Source: Tissierellia bacterium (GTDB taxonomy: Bacteria > Bacillota > Clostridia > Tissierellales > Tepidimicrobiaceae). Taken from it: a stretch of 27,840 bases of DNA. Shown piece by piece: positions 1 to 8,785 of the stretch (positions are counted from its first letter, which is position 1; each line of letters opens with the position of its first letter). Location of the stretch: contig JAAZMG010000065.1 of assembly GCA_012798935.1 (NCBI GenBank), forward strand, positions 1 to 27,840, read 5' to 3'. Both the position numbers and the translations under genes were made by a program. Below the pieces are notes generated by a model. The model was not told where the DNA came from. It did not search any database and worked only from the letters and a program-made list of their open reading frames with translations.

Positions 1-1389
1 CATACTGATACAGTAGGTATCTCCGATTATGGTAACTTAAAAGAATATGCAACTAAACCTTTGGAACTAACTGAAAAACTTAAGAAAGTCCCTTTATCTA
101 ATGATGCTATAAAGGATGTAGAATCTGGAGATTATCTGTTTGGTAGAGGAATATTTGATATGAAATGTGGGGTGGCTACTCTTATGACATTAGTTGAAAC
201 CATCTCCAATGATGTAGATAGTTTTGAAGGTAATCTGGTATTTGCTGCTGTGTGTGATGAGGAAGGCAATTCTGGTGGTATGTTGTCAGTAGTGCCTGAA
301 CTACTAAAGTTAAAAGAAAAAGAAGGTTTTGATTATCTAGCAGTAATTGATACGGATTATAGTGCTCCAAGATACGATGGAGATAATACAAGATATGTTT
401 ATGTTGGTACCGTGGGAAAGCTAATGCCTACCTTTTATGTAGTCGGAGCCGAAACCCATGCTGGAGATCCTTTTAATGGATTGGATCCTAATCAAATAGC
501 TGCAGCTATTACTAATGAAATCAACTTTAATACTAAATATTGTGATGTAGCTGAAGGAGAGGTTGCTGTTCCTGCTATTACACTAAAACAGCAGGATTTA
601 AAGCCAGAGTATTCTGTTCAAACAGCAAAGACTAGCCATCTTTATTTTAACTATGGTACCCATACTAGTACCCCAGATGAAGTTATGGAAAATGTATTAG
701 AGGGAGCAGAGGGAGCTTTCAAAAGTGTGGTAAATAATTTAAATGATGAATATAAAAAGTATTGTAATATGACTGGTTTTCCCTATGAAAAATTGCCATG
801 GGAAGCTAGGGTTATGTCCTATGATGAATTATACAAGAGGGTTAAGGAAGAAAAAGGGGAAAAAGTAGATAGGCTAATAGAAAATTTAAATAATGAATTT
901 TTAGGTGATTCTAATGTAGATGGAAGAACATTTGCTTTAAAAATAGTAGAAGAAGTTCATAAAATGTGGTCTGATAAAGACCCTGTAGTTATAGTTTATT
1001 TCTCACCACCATATTACCCCCACATCTATGTGGAAGGCAATAGTCCATTGGAGAAGAAGCTATTAGATACAGTAAACGAAATTGTTGAAAATGCAGAGTT
1101 TAAATATGATATTAAGGTTAAAAAATTCTATCCTTATATTTCCGATTTAAGCTATGCAGCTGCTCCAAAAGAAGATTATGCAATTGATTCCTTGAAAAAT
1201 AATATGCCTGGATTTGGAACAAAATACAGTCTTCCTCTAGAGGAAATGCAAAAATTAAATCTTCCTGTTGTAAATATTGGACCTTTTGGAAAGGATGCTC
1301 ATAAATTTACAGAAAGATTAGAGAAGGATTATTCTTTCAATGTGGCACCAAACTTGGTTTATAGGACCATTTTAAATTTATTAAAATAA
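1..1389 (+). CDS. RocB-like M20 family metallopeptidase (5' truncated)
   Basis: The frame is open from base 1, so the start lies outside the window. The first visible residues are HTDTVG, the metal-binding H-x-D motif of M20 peptidases. It is followed by GRGIFDMKCGVA (Asp bridging-ligand region) and VCDEEGNSGG (the D-E-E catalytic/metal motif). This order, and the insertion-rich C-terminal half with PPYYPH, match the RocB group, named after a Bacillus gene in arginine utilisation. The exact substrate is not known for the family. It is probably a cytoplasmic aminoacyl or peptide hydrolase. About 462 residues are visible, and a RocB of roughly 540 is expected, so only the N-terminus is missing. 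The gene is convergent with spoIIR and ends at a shared terminator. The family call is strong; the role in arginine use is inferred from the name of the family only. Confidence 0.85.
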   Translation, partial: HTDTVGISDYGNLKEYATKPLELTEKLKKVPLSNDAIKDVESGDYLFGRGIFDMKCGVATLMTLVETISNDVDSFEGNLVFAAVCDEEGNSGGMLSVVPELLKLKEKEGFDYLAVIDTDYSAPRYDGDNTRYVYVGTVGKLMPTFYVVGAETHAGDPFNGLDPNQIAAAITNEINFNTKYCDVAEGEVAVPAITLKQQDLKPEYSVQTAKTSHLYFNYGTHTSTPDEVMENVLEGAEGAFKSVVNNLNDEYKKYCNMTGFPYEKLPWEARVMSYDELYKRVKEEKGEKVDRLIENLNNEFLGDSNVDGRTFALKIVEEVHKMWSDKDPVVIVYFSPPYYPHIYVEGNSPLEKKLLDTVNEIVENAEFKYDIKVKKFYPYISDLSYAAAPKEDYAIDSLKNNMPGFGTKYSLPLEEMQKLNLPVVNIGPFGKDAHKFTERLEKDYSFNVAPNLVYRTILNLLK

Positions 1390-1446
1390 TAATAAAAGCT
1401 ACAAAGCTACTTTTATTAAACTCAATCCCTATTTGTTTATTAATTA

Positions 1447-1485
1447 AAAAACAGCTACTGAATTAACAATCCAGTAGCTGTTTTT
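1447..1485. terminator. Bidirectional intrinsic terminator between the RocB-like gene and spoIIR
   Basis: Inverted repeat AAAAACAGCTACTG / CAGTAGCTGTTTTT with an 11-nt loop. T-runs on both strands let it serve both convergent genes. Confidence 0.85.
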
Positions 1486-1487
1486 AA

Positions 1488-2144
1488 TTAATATCTCCTT
1501 GCTAAGCCTTTTGCTAAATTTATTTTAGTTTTTTCTAGTACCTCTGCTATTTTAGATTTTAATACTATAGGAGGTTCTTTATCTGAAAGGAGAAGGTTTA
1601 TTTCTTCTTCTGTTAGTGCCTTCTTTAAATCTTTTTCTACATTACTTGTATTACTATGATTGATATCTACAAAACATAAAGGAGGAAACATAACGCACCA
1701 CCAATTTTTGCCTTTTCCTTCTCCTATAGTAACCTGTAATGTTTCATATTCGCCTGATGGAAAAGTAATGGCTCCATATTTCCTTGTAGGAAAATTTCTA
1801 TTCCCTAAGGATACGTCTACGGAAAAGTCTTTTCCTTCTTCTTTTATCATTTGCTCAGTTATGTATTTTATATTATCTATATTATCTCTAACTATTCCTC
1901 TAGTTTCTTCTATAGAACTGCTTTTTTTAAATTGGGCTCCCATTTTCTCTAGCAATTCATCCCTTATTTTTAACTTTAAAGCCTGGTCGCATTCTTCATC
2001 GCTATTAGCCTTTATATGGAATCGAATTATCTGATCTTTAAAGCTGTTTACATTGGTTTCCTTGTTTAGTATAAAGGGATGAATTATATATATTATAGAA
2101 ATAATTAATAATGCCAAACTAAGTATTAGTTTTTTATGCTTCAT
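1488..2144 (-). CDS. spoIIR: Stage II sporulation protein R
   Basis: SpoIIR is the forespore-made signalling protein that triggers SpoIIGA-dependent processing of pro-sigmaE in the mother cell. The 218-residue product has an N-terminal signal anchor (about residues 4-22, LILSLALLIISIIYIIHPF). The family hallmarks follow: RFHIKANSDEECDQALKLKIRD and, near residue 150, GEGKGKNWWCVMFPPLC. Length fits the family. The ATG is preceded by AGGAGG at good spacing. It lies about 70 bp downstream of the germination operon in the same direction. A sigmaF-like promoter sits in that gap, as expected for a gene made only in the forespore. Identification is secure. Confidence 0.95.
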   Translation of the reverse strand: MKHKKLILSLALLIISIIYIIHPFILNKETNVNSFKDQIIRFHIKANSDEECDQALKLKIRDELLEKMGAQFKKSSSIEETRGIVRDNIDNIKYITEQMIKEEGKDFSVDVSLGNRNFPTRKYGAITFPSGEYETLQVTIGEGKGKNWWCVMFPPLCFVDINHSNTSNVEKDLKKALTEEEINLLLSDKEPPIVLKSKIAEVLEKTKINLAKGLARRY

Positions 2145-2181
2145 CTTTATACCTCCTGGCTCTTTTTTTACTTCATTATTA

Positions 2182-2209
2182 ATTATTTCCTATATTTGCT
2201 TTTTTATAC
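2182..2209 (-). promoter_or_regulatory. Candidate sigmaF promoter of spoIIR
   Basis: On the minus strand GTATA is followed after 14 nt by GGAAATAAT. This fits the sigmaF pattern GYATA / GGnnAnAnT, although the spacer is about 1 nt short of the usual one. It begins at the end of the preceding ger gene and lies about 40 bp upstream of the spoIIR start. It agrees with the known forespore expression of spoIIR. Confidence 0.45.
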
Positions 2210-2211
2210 CA

Positions 2212-3330
2212 TTACTTTGTCAATCCTGTTCTTCTTATCTTTGCATCTACCGTTACATTAAATTTAACATCGGGAAATATATTAACCCAATCTTTTTTTA
2301 TTTTATGCCATTCTTTAGAGTTAAATTTGCTTAGATGTTCTCCAACACCTATTAAATCTGCATTATATTTATTCTGTAGTAGATCTATTGTATCTTCTAT
2401 CTCCTTTTTTACTCCTTTTTCTATTGCCTTTTCCATATCCTTTAAAACTTTCTGATTATAGACAGAGTTGCCTTCCTCAATAATATATTCCTGTAGATAA
2501 CCTTCTAATTGAACATTTAAATCTACATTTATTTCATCATCTATTAATACTTCCTTATTTGAGTCAGCATTGGTAACAGTATAGGATATAATTGTATCTT
2601 TATAGGGTATATCTATTAATTCAATTTTTACTTTATTTCTCATTAAAGCTAATGCCCTGTTCTCCTTCTCACCAATCCAACCTATAAATTTATAGTTTTT
2701 TAATATAGCTCCACCAGATATTTGAAACTCTTTGTCTTTTTTCATTATTCTAGGGGCAAGGGTTACACAACAAAAATCAGAATCTTTAATAACCTCTGTT
2801 AGGGTTTGGGGGGTAAACCTACTGGCAGATTTATTATCTTTTAATATATTATAGATAGTCCCATCAGTTACCCGCTCTGTAGTTGGTTTTTCCATTAGAA
2901 TATCTTTGGCTTTTCCTTCTGCAACTAATACTTGAACCTTTTTATTTATCTTTGTGTCCCTATTTAATCCATCTATAGCTTGGCGTAACAATTTGTCTTC
3001 TTTAGCTAGGTCTTCTCCTATTACTAAAACCTTTAGATGTTTATAGTAGAAAGGGAACTCTACTTTGGTACTGAATTCTTTTCCCGCTTGAAATACGCTA
3101 CTGCAAGGTGTACTGACTACAAACTTTTTTGTTTTTTCGGAAGCATTTTTACCAATGGCGCTTATATTAGGATATACATAAGTTACTATATATTTATTCA
3201 TACCACTTTCTTTATTTAAATCTATTCCTATGCTAGATACAAATAATCTTTGGTTTATCTCTACCATATCCCAACATCCAGATAGGAAAAACATGGAAAG
3301 AATTAATATAAGTAGAATTTTTCGTTTCAT
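2212..3330 (-). CDS. Ger(x)C family spore germination lipoprotein (C subunit)
   Basis: C subunit of a GerA-type germinant receptor in the spore inner membrane. The 372-residue protein starts with a lipoprotein signal ending in LSGC (Cys19 as the lipidation site) followed by WD, the usual WDxxEI start of mature GerC proteins. The C-terminal third (LQEYIIEEGNSVYNQK, then a helical region ending VNIFPDVKFNVTVDAKIRRTG) is typical of the family. It overlaps the upstream B-subunit gene by 4 bp (ATGA), indicating translational coupling. Order in the operon is small TM gene, A, B, C. The germinant cannot be told from sequence, so no specific letter (gerA/B/K) is assigned. Confidence 0.93.
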   Translation of the reverse strand: MKRKILLILILSMFFLSGCWDMVEINQRLFVSSIGIDLNKESGMNKYIVTYVYPNISAIGKNASEKTKKFVVSTPCSSVFQAGKEFSTKVEFPFYYKHLKVLVIGEDLAKEDKLLRQAIDGLNRDTKINKKVQVLVAEGKAKDILMEKPTTERVTDGTIYNILKDNKSASRFTPQTLTEVIKDSDFCCVTLAPRIMKKDKEFQISGGAILKNYKFIGWIGEKENRALALMRNKVKIELIDIPYKDTIISYTVTNADSNKEVLIDDEINVDLNVQLEGYLQEYIIEEGNSVYNQKVLKDMEKAIEKGVKKEIEDTIDLLQNKYNADLIGVGEHLSKFNSKEWHKIKKDWVNIFPDVKFNVTVDAKIRRTGLTK

Positions 3331-4418
3331 ACTTTTTGTCTCCTTTTCTTTATATATCCTACAATAAAAATAATAGCAGGTATAGCCATAATTGAAACTA
3401 TAGCAAAATAATTTACCATATTACCTAATATTTCATCGGCTTGAACCATATTTTCTGGTAGTAATCCAATTATATATATAATTGGTAGTAGATATGGTAT
3501 GAAAAAGCTATGGGTTTTTGTTTTTAAAAGATTAGAAAGAATTAAACCTGAGGAATAAAGAAAGGGTCCTAAGGTTCCAAAGACTACCATAACCCATGCT
3601 GCCATAATAATTCCATCTAAGTTTTCTAAAAAATATCCAGGTAAATCTACTTCCTTTATTACAGCTATAGAAGGCCAAATTTCTCTTTTTAATTGATCAA
3701 TTCCATATTGGGATAAAGTTATAAAAAAAATTATTAAATATATACCAATTATAAAAAACATGCCCCTTAGACTATAGCTTAATGTTTGTTTATTATCTTC
3801 TACATAAGGAAGGGCGAGTATAATAAATTCATAGCCTATATAGCTAAAGAGAGCTGCTATGGTCGCCTTAGGCATTGCTTTAAATTTTATATCAAATATA
3901 GGGTATATATGGGTATAATCCATGTTGGGCAAATTTATTACCAATAAAAAAATAATAAATCCTATAATTATAGGATAGATTATAAGAGCCATCCTAGCTA
4001 TATCCTCTAGTTTACCTCTAGCTATATAGGATACAGCAAATAACATGGTTATTATAATTATTTCTGTAGGGGTAGTTTCAAGGAGATAGGCCTTTATAAC
4101 CTCTGCAAAAGTCCTAGTAGTATAAGCTAATAAAAGTATTACATATACTGAGATTATAATCAAAAATAAATCAAATAATATAGGACTTAATACTTCCCTT
4201 CCTATCTGAAAGAAATTTTTATTTGGGTACATTTTAAAAATTCTATCTATCATTACAATAAAGGGAATAGTAATTAAACCGCTTAAAACTATAGCAATCC
4301 AGCCATCATTATCTAGTATTAAAGCCACATCACTAGGTAATGACAATACACCTACTCCAACAATACTGGTTATTATTAATGCTTTTATTTGTATATTGGA
4401 TATTTTATTTCTTTTCAT
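3327..4418 (-). CDS. GerB-type spore germination permease (endospore germination permease)
   Basis: B subunit of the germinant receptor and a member of the amino acid-polyamine-organocation transporter superfamily, thought to bind the germinant. The 363-residue protein is almost entirely hydrophobic, with about ten membrane segments. It starts with ISNIQIKALIITSIVGVGVLSLP, the conserved first helix with the unwound GVGVLSLP stretch. It sits 7 bp downstream of the A subunit and overlaps the C subunit by 4 bp. Length is typical. Confidence 0.93.
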   Translation of the reverse strand: MKRNKISNIQIKALIITSIVGVGVLSLPSDVALILDNDGWIAIVLSGLITIPFIVMIDRIFKMYPNKNFFQIGREVLSPILFDLFLIIISVYVILLLAYTTRTFAEVIKAYLLETTPTEIIIITMLFAVSYIARGKLEDIARMALIIYPIIIGFIIFLLVINLPNMDYTHIYPIFDIKFKAMPKATIAALFSYIGYEFIILALPYVEDNKQTLSYSLRGMFFIIGIYLIIFFITLSQYGIDQLKREIWPSIAVIKEVDLPGYFLENLDGIIMAAWVMVVFGTLGPFLYSSGLILSNLLKTKTHSFFIPYLLPIIYIIGLLPENMVQADEILGNMVNYFAIVSIMAIPAIIFIVGYIKKRRQKV

Positions 4419-4425
4419 AATTTAA

Positions 4426-5922
4426 TCATCTTTTCTTCATCCTTCGTTTATTTTTGGGAAATGTGAATGTAGGTCTAAGTTGAAGCTTTTGCAATGGTGC
4501 TTTAACAAGAGTGTCCTTTAAATCCCCTTCTTCCAATCCTAAACCAGTATATGGGGATAAAAAGGGTATACCAAAACTGTTTAATCTAATCATATGAGTA
4601 GACATTATAATAATCCCCAACATAACTCCATATAATCCTAATATGGCTGCTAAAATCATAAATATAAATCTACAAACCCTTAACCCTGAAGCTAATTCAT
4701 AACTAGGTAGGGCAAAAGCCGCTATAGTAGTTATAGCTACTATAATTATCATCAAAGGGCTTACTATTCCTGCCTCCACTGCTGCCTGCCCTATTATAAG
4801 TCCTCCTACTATACCTATGGTAGTCCCTATAGGGCCAGATATTCTAGTCCCAGATTCCCTCAATAATTCAATGGTTATCTCCATTAAAAAAGCCTCTACT
4901 ACAGCAGGAAAAGGCACGTTTATTCTACTAGCTGCTACATAGTAGGTTAGCCTAGTAGGTATAAGTCCAGGATGAAAGGATGTAATGGCTATGTATAAAG
5001 CAGGAGATAAAGTTGCTAAAAATCCAGCTATTATTCGTAATAGCCTAATAATGGTTGTAATAGTCCATCGACTATAATAGTCTTCAGAGGATTGTAAGAC
5101 TGTACCTATTGTAGCTGGAACTATTAATGCAAAAGGAGTATTATCAACTAAAATAGCAACCCTGCCTTCATAGAGAGAAGCAGCTACAGTATCAGGCCTT
5201 TCTGTGTTTTCTATTTGAGGAAAAGGAGATAGGTAATTATCCTCTATTAAATGCTCTAGCATGGAACTGTCTATTATTGCATCTATATCTATATCATCTA
5301 ACCTTTTTTTTACCTCTCCTAATAGTTTTTCATCTACAATATCCTCAATATACATAAGGGAAATATCGGTTTTTGACCGCCTTCCAATTTGCATGTTTTT
5401 TACCTTTAATTTTGGGTCCCTAATCCGTCTTCGTACTAAAGTCGCATTTATCTTTAAGGTTTCACTAAATCCATCTCTAGGTCCTCTAACTACAGTTTCT
5501 GTTTGTGGCTCCCCTATTCCCCTTGTAGCCCAACCTCTGGAAGATAATATTAAGCCTTTATCTGCCCTGTCTACTAAAAGAGCTGTTTCTCCAGATAGTA
5601 CAGCATCTACAATTTTATCTATATCTTCTTCCTCTTCTACCCCTGGTATAGCAATAGCTTCTTTAGCTAAGGTATCTAGTAGATTGGACTTAAAACTTGT
5701 TAAATCAAATCCTTCATCATCGCTAGTTGTAAGTAATATTTGAATAGCATATTCACTTATTAAATGTTTATCTATTAAACCGTCATGAAAAACAAGGCTA
5801 GCCTGGGTTTTATGATTGCTTCCAATCTCTATAAATCTATAGCTTATATCATCACAATCTTTAAATATGGTTTTTAGAGTTTCAATATTTTTATTTAAAT
5901 CTTTTGATACAATCTCTCCCAT
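4426..5922 (-). CDS. GerA-type spore germination protein (A subunit)
   Basis: A subunit of the germinant receptor. The 498-residue protein has the soluble N-terminal region (about 1-240) with the family stretch STRGWATRGIGEPQTETVVRG-like at 130-150 and RIRDPKLKVKNMQIGRRSKTD. It continues with the membrane domain beginning near ALIVPATIGTVLQSSEDYY and containing about five hydrophobic segments, including ISGPIGTTIGIVGGLIIGQAAVEAG. GerA subunits are thought to form ion channels. A Lys/Arg-rich C-terminal tail (KNKRRMKKR) faces the forespore cytoplasm. It lies 11 bp downstream of the small two-TM gene, so it is very probably co-transcribed with it. Confidence 0.95.
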   Translation of the reverse strand: MGEIVSKDLNKNIETLKTIFKDCDDISYRFIEIGSNHKTQASLVFHDGLIDKHLISEYAIQILLTTSDDEGFDLTSFKSNLLDTLAKEAIAIPGVEEEEDIDKIVDAVLSGETALLVDRADKGLILSSRGWATRGIGEPQTETVVRGPRDGFSETLKINATLVRRRIRDPKLKVKNMQIGRRSKTDISLMYIEDIVDEKLLGEVKKRLDDIDIDAIIDSSMLEHLIEDNYLSPFPQIENTERPDTVAASLYEGRVAILVDNTPFALIVPATIGTVLQSSEDYYSRWTITTIIRLLRIIAGFLATLSPALYIAITSFHPGLIPTRLTYYVAASRINVPFPAVVEAFLMEITIELLRESGTRISGPIGTTIGIVGGLIIGQAAVEAGIVSPLMIIIVAITTIAAFALPSYELASGLRVCRFIFMILAAILGLYGVMLGIIIMSTHMIRLNSFGIPFLSPYTGLGLEEGDLKDTLVKAPLQKLQLRPTFTFPKNKRRMKKR

Positions 5923-5933
5923 AAATTTACCCC

Positions 5934-6140
5934 CTAAACTATTCTCAAAATTATAAACATTATTATTCCAATTACAATATAAGAATAGGAAATAACCTTA
6001 ACTATAGTTAATTCCCTTGTAAAGCCTTGGTTTTTAAGTTTAGGTCCATCTACCAGTAAGGTGAATAAACCAACCAATGCGATCATTATTATAGTAAAAT
6101 TATCAAATATATTTTTAATTATTCCCACAAATTTAGACAA
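5934..6140 (-). CDS. Small two-TM protein heading the germination operon (possible D subunit)
   Basis: A 68-residue protein with two predicted membrane helices (about residues 15-31, IIMIALVGLFTLLV, and 47-67, VISYSYIVIGIIMFIILRIV) joined by a basic loop containing DGPKLKNQ. It resembles small clostridial proteins of the CLC_0170 type. It also resembles, in size and topology, the D subunits described in some Bacillus germinant-receptor operons. That function is inferred from position and topology only. The start is TTG with an AAGGAG seven to eight bases upstream; a GTG at codon 5 is too far from that site. The Shine-Dalgarno lies inside a terminator-like hairpin. Confidence 0.7.
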   Translation of the reverse strand: MSKFVGIIKNIFDNFTIIMIALVGLFTLLVDGPKLKNQGFTRELTIVKVISYSYIVIGIIMFIILRIV

Positions 6141-6186
6141 AAAACCACTCCTTGTTAATTTAATATTATAATTAACAAAAAGTGGT
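6141..6186 (-). terminator. ispE terminator-like hairpin overlapping the Shine-Dalgarno and start of the germination operon
   Basis: On the minus strand ACCACT + TGTTAATT pair with AATTAACA + AGTGGT across an AT-rich loop, followed by TTTTTT that runs into the TTG start codon. The 3' arm contains AAGGAG, the ribosome site of the small membrane gene. A weak sigmaG-like pair (TGTATA at 6192-6197, 18 nt, AATTATA at 6167-6173) would place the transcription start inside the hairpin. The hairpin is seen directly; the promoter is a guess. Confidence 0.6.
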
Positions 6187-6196
6187 CTTTTTATAC

Positions 6197-6226
6197 ATAA
6201 GACAAGGGGACGGTACTCTGTCTTAT
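6197..6226. repeat. REP-like palindrome (GGGGACGGTAC core) overlapping the ispE stop
   Basis: Perfect 8-bp arms ATAAGACA (6197-6204) and TGTCTTAT (6219-6226) flank AGGGGACGGTACTC. The ispE stop codon (6223-6225) is in the right arm. The core is nearly identical to the element at 18541-18562. Elements of the GACAAGGGGACGGT type recur in clostridial genomes, often as REP sequences mobilised by Y1 transposases. No such transposase is in this window. Confidence 0.7.
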
Positions 6227-7074
6227 ATGGTTTTGGCTGTGTAGACTTTTTTGACCTTTTTTTCTAATTCCTTTTTACATCGGCGTAGCTTTTCTTCATC
6301 GTCAAATAATCCAAATACGGTGGGACCGCTGCCGCTCATTAGACTTCCTAGGGCCCCATATCTTATCATATCTTTTTTTAATTGACCTATTATAGGGTAC
6401 TCCTTTATTACTACTTGTTCCATTATGTTGGCCATGTTTTCTGCTAATTTTGGTAGATTGTCTTGTTCAATATATTGGATCATTTTGTCTATGTCTATTC
6501 TACTATTTATATTATCTAGGTTTAAGTTTCCATAAACATAGGCTGTAGATATAGGTATACCTACATTGGCTAAAAGAACCATTTTGTTTGAAAAACTTTT
6601 TAATTTAGTTAGCTTCTCTCCAATGCCCTTTGCATGGGCTGTCCCTCCCATGATGCAGAAGGGAACATCTGCCCCAATTTCTAAACCAATTTCCCTTAAT
6701 TCTTCTTCTGAAAGATTTAGATCCCACAGGGTATTTAATCCCTTAAGTATTGCTGCTCCATTGCTGCTTCCTCCAGCTAGGCCCGAGGCTATTGGAATCT
6801 TTTTATGGATTGTTATATGGATTCCCCTGTTTACTCCGGTTTTTTCTATTATCTTTTCCCAAGCCTTGTAGACTAAATTAGTATTATCTAAAGGAACTTC
6901 TTTTTCGTTACACTGAATCTTTATTCCATTTTTCCTATTTTTTAAAATCAATATATCCTTAAGGTCAATTTGTTGCATTATGGTGTTTAATTCATGGTAT
7001 CCGTCAGCTCTTTTATGTAGAACGTCTAAGGATAGGTTTATCTTTCCATATGATTCTAAAACTATTTCTTCCAT
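6223..7074 (-). CDS. ispE: 4-diphosphocytidyl-2-C-methyl-D-erythritol kinase
   Basis: Cytoplasmic GHMP kinase that phosphorylates the 2-hydroxyl of CDP-methylerythritol in the MEP isoprenoid pathway. The 283-residue protein starts with SYGKINLSLDVLHKRADGYHEL (catalytic Lys11 and the substrate-contacting DGYHEL). It carries the GHMP ATP loop IASGLAGGSSNGAA (about residues 95-108) and the C-terminal motif LMSGSGPTVFG. The length fits IspE. In B. subtilis ispE also lies just downstream of veg, as here with one gene between. The stop codon falls within a REP-like palindrome. Confidence 0.97.
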   Translation of the reverse strand: MEEIVLESYGKINLSLDVLHKRADGYHELNTIMQQIDLKDILILKNRKNGIKIQCNEKEVPLDNTNLVYKAWEKIIEKTGVNRGIHITIHKKIPIASGLAGGSSNGAAILKGLNTLWDLNLSEEELREIGLEIGADVPFCIMGGTAHAKGIGEKLTKLKSFSNKMVLLANVGIPISTAYVYGNLNLDNINSRIDIDKMIQYIEQDNLPKLAENMANIMEQVVIKEYPIIGQLKKDMIRYGALGSLMSGSGPTVFGLFDDEEKLRRCKKELEKKVKKVYTAKTI

Positions 7075-7132
7075 TTCAATTCTCCTTTTGTAAAGTTAAC
7101 GGATACATTATATCACAAAATATATAAGGATA

Positions 7133-8674
7133 CTAAAAATCTATATTAACCTTTTTTTCTATTATTATCTTTTCCCCTGGCATTAAGGTAGACGGGGAAG
7201 TAATATTATTGGCTAGGATTATCTCTTCTACTGTGGTATTATAGCGTTTAGATATATCCCAAAGGACATCACCTTTTTGTACAATATACACTATTATACT
7301 CGGTCTATCTTTCCTATCGATTATTTCATCTGTTTCTGCTATTTCATTTATTATGTTGATTTTTCTTTCCCTATTCATAAATATATGATTTTTAATTGTT
7401 CCATCAATAGTTAAACTATCATCCTTTAAACTATATTTTAATTCTTCCAATTTAGTCTCTACATTTATGATCACATCCCTACCTAATTCCTCTGTGGTTA
7501 CATAGGATTTAAAAGGGATTTCTTCTCTCAAGGTAGTTATTTCATCCTTTATATCTTCTAAATAATATATGTTTAAAGATAATATGCCTTCAATCATTAT
7601 CTTATCTTCTACATATTGACTATTTATTATATTGGATTTACCTTCAATTGCATATATTTCTTTAAATCCTTTGCCTTTAATCTCTTTTAGGATCTTTTCT
7701 CTATCTATTATGTCTCTTATGTTTTCTATCAAACTTATCTCTTCTGTTTGTAAATCCATTTTATTACTTGTAGAATAGGCATCAATAATTACTTCCTTTT
7801 CTTTTTGTTCATATACCTTACCTAAGATCTTTACCTTAATTTCTAAGTCTATAATTTCCAGATCCCCTTCAATACTTTCTCGTAGTTCATATTCTCCATT
7901 TACTACTTCCATATTTAACTGGCATTTTGAATCCTGATCTAACCCTTCTATTTCTAAAAAATGGGTAAAAGGAATCTCTTTTTTAATAGAGTTAAGCTTA
8001 TTTCCCCCAAAATATATAATTGAACATTCCACTATTCCAGATACGATTATTCTATCGGCAGAAATGCTAAATTCTTTTTCATAAGGGTTCATGTCAATTT
8101 TGAGAATTTCTTCTACAGGAGGTTGACCCTCTCCCACTTCAAAAGCCTCCTTTATTAATGCATAGGAATCCTCTTTTGCCAGTATATCATTATATTTGAT
8201 TCTTTCCTTTAATAGTTGAAGGTTTTGTCCTTCCTTTACCTCTTTTATTATTTCTACTAAATTAATCTGTTCAACTTTCCCAGATAAATTTATAAATCCT
8301 TTTAGATCAACTTTTCTTTCATCTTTTAAATCATATTCTATATATTCTAATTTAGATTTTACTTCTACCGTCATTTCTTCCGTTATTCCCTGAATTTCTA
8401 TTTCCTCTCTAAAATCACTATTTGTTTCTAAGGTATATATATTTAGATCCTCTTCATTGGATTTGTAAACTACTTTAAATTTTACTAAACCGTTTACAAT
8501 AATCTTATCTTTTATAATCTTAGTGTTTAATATTTCAGCTTTCCCATCCGCCCAAAGAATATTTTCTATATCGGGCTTTGTTTGATTTAAATAGATTTCC
8601 GTCTCGATTAAGGACTCTATCTCTTCATATCCTTTTAATTGATCTACTTTAAGGATATCTTTAACTATTTCCAT
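7133..8674 (-). CDS. DUF3794 (SPOCS) repeat protein with C-terminal LysM domain
   Basis: A 513-residue soluble acidic protein. Three DUF3794/SPOCS-like units are visible, roughly at residues 25-110, 170-290 and 325-430. Each contains the recurring pattern of an Ile/Val-rich strand, VEG-like turn, and IPFxxF or IPFKSYV motif. One LysM module closes the protein (VYIVQKGDVLWDISKRYNTT, about 455-503). DUF3794/LysM proteins are associated with spore coat or cortex interfaces (SpoVID/SafA-like logic), where LysM binds peptidoglycan or its precursors. There is no signal peptide, which fits mother-cell cytoplasmic assembly on the forespore surface. It lies between veg and ispE, the region where B. 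subtilis has sspF. The spore-envelope role is inferred; the domain calls are good. Confidence 0.85.
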   Translation of the reverse strand: MEIVKDILKVDQLKGYEEIESLIETEIYLNQTKPDIENILWADGKAEILNTKIIKDKIIVNGLVKFKVVYKSNEEDLNIYTLETNSDFREEIEIQGITEEMTVEVKSKLEYIEYDLKDERKVDLKGFINLSGKVEQINLVEIIKEVKEGQNLQLLKERIKYNDILAKEDSYALIKEAFEVGEGQPPVEEILKIDMNPYEKEFSISADRIIVSGIVECSIIYFGGNKLNSIKKEIPFTHFLEIEGLDQDSKCQLNMEVVNGEYELRESIEGDLEIIDLEIKVKILGKVYEQKEKEVIIDAYSTSNKMDLQTEEISLIENIRDIIDREKILKEIKGKGFKEIYAIEGKSNIINSQYVEDKIMIEGILSLNIYYLEDIKDEITTLREEIPFKSYVTTEELGRDVIINVETKLEELKYSLKDDSLTIDGTIKNHIFMNRERKINIINEIAETDEIIDRKDRPSIIVYIVQKGDVLWDISKRYNTTVEEIILANNITSPSTLMPGEKIIIEKKVNIDF

Positions 8675-8751
8675 CTATTATACCTCCCCTATTTATTTTC
8701 TTTATATATCCTATGAATTAAATATTGAGTTAATGTCCAAAAAATACAATA

Positions 8752-8783
8752 AAAAAAGCAAGACCTTAAAATCTTGCTTTTTT
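8752..8783 (-). terminator. Intrinsic terminator of veg
   Basis: Inverted repeat GCAAGA / TCTTGC flanked by A-run and T-run, just after the veg stop. On the minus strand the hairpin is followed by seven T residues. Confidence 0.85.
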
Positions 8784-8785
8784 AT

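Noticed and set aside
1660..2034. 124-codon plus-strand open frame
   Set aside because: Antisense shadow of spoIIR, which has full family motifs on the other strand.
5261..5743. 160-codon plus-strand open frame
   Set aside because: Antisense shadow of the GerA-type gene, with low-complexity Ser/Ile composition.
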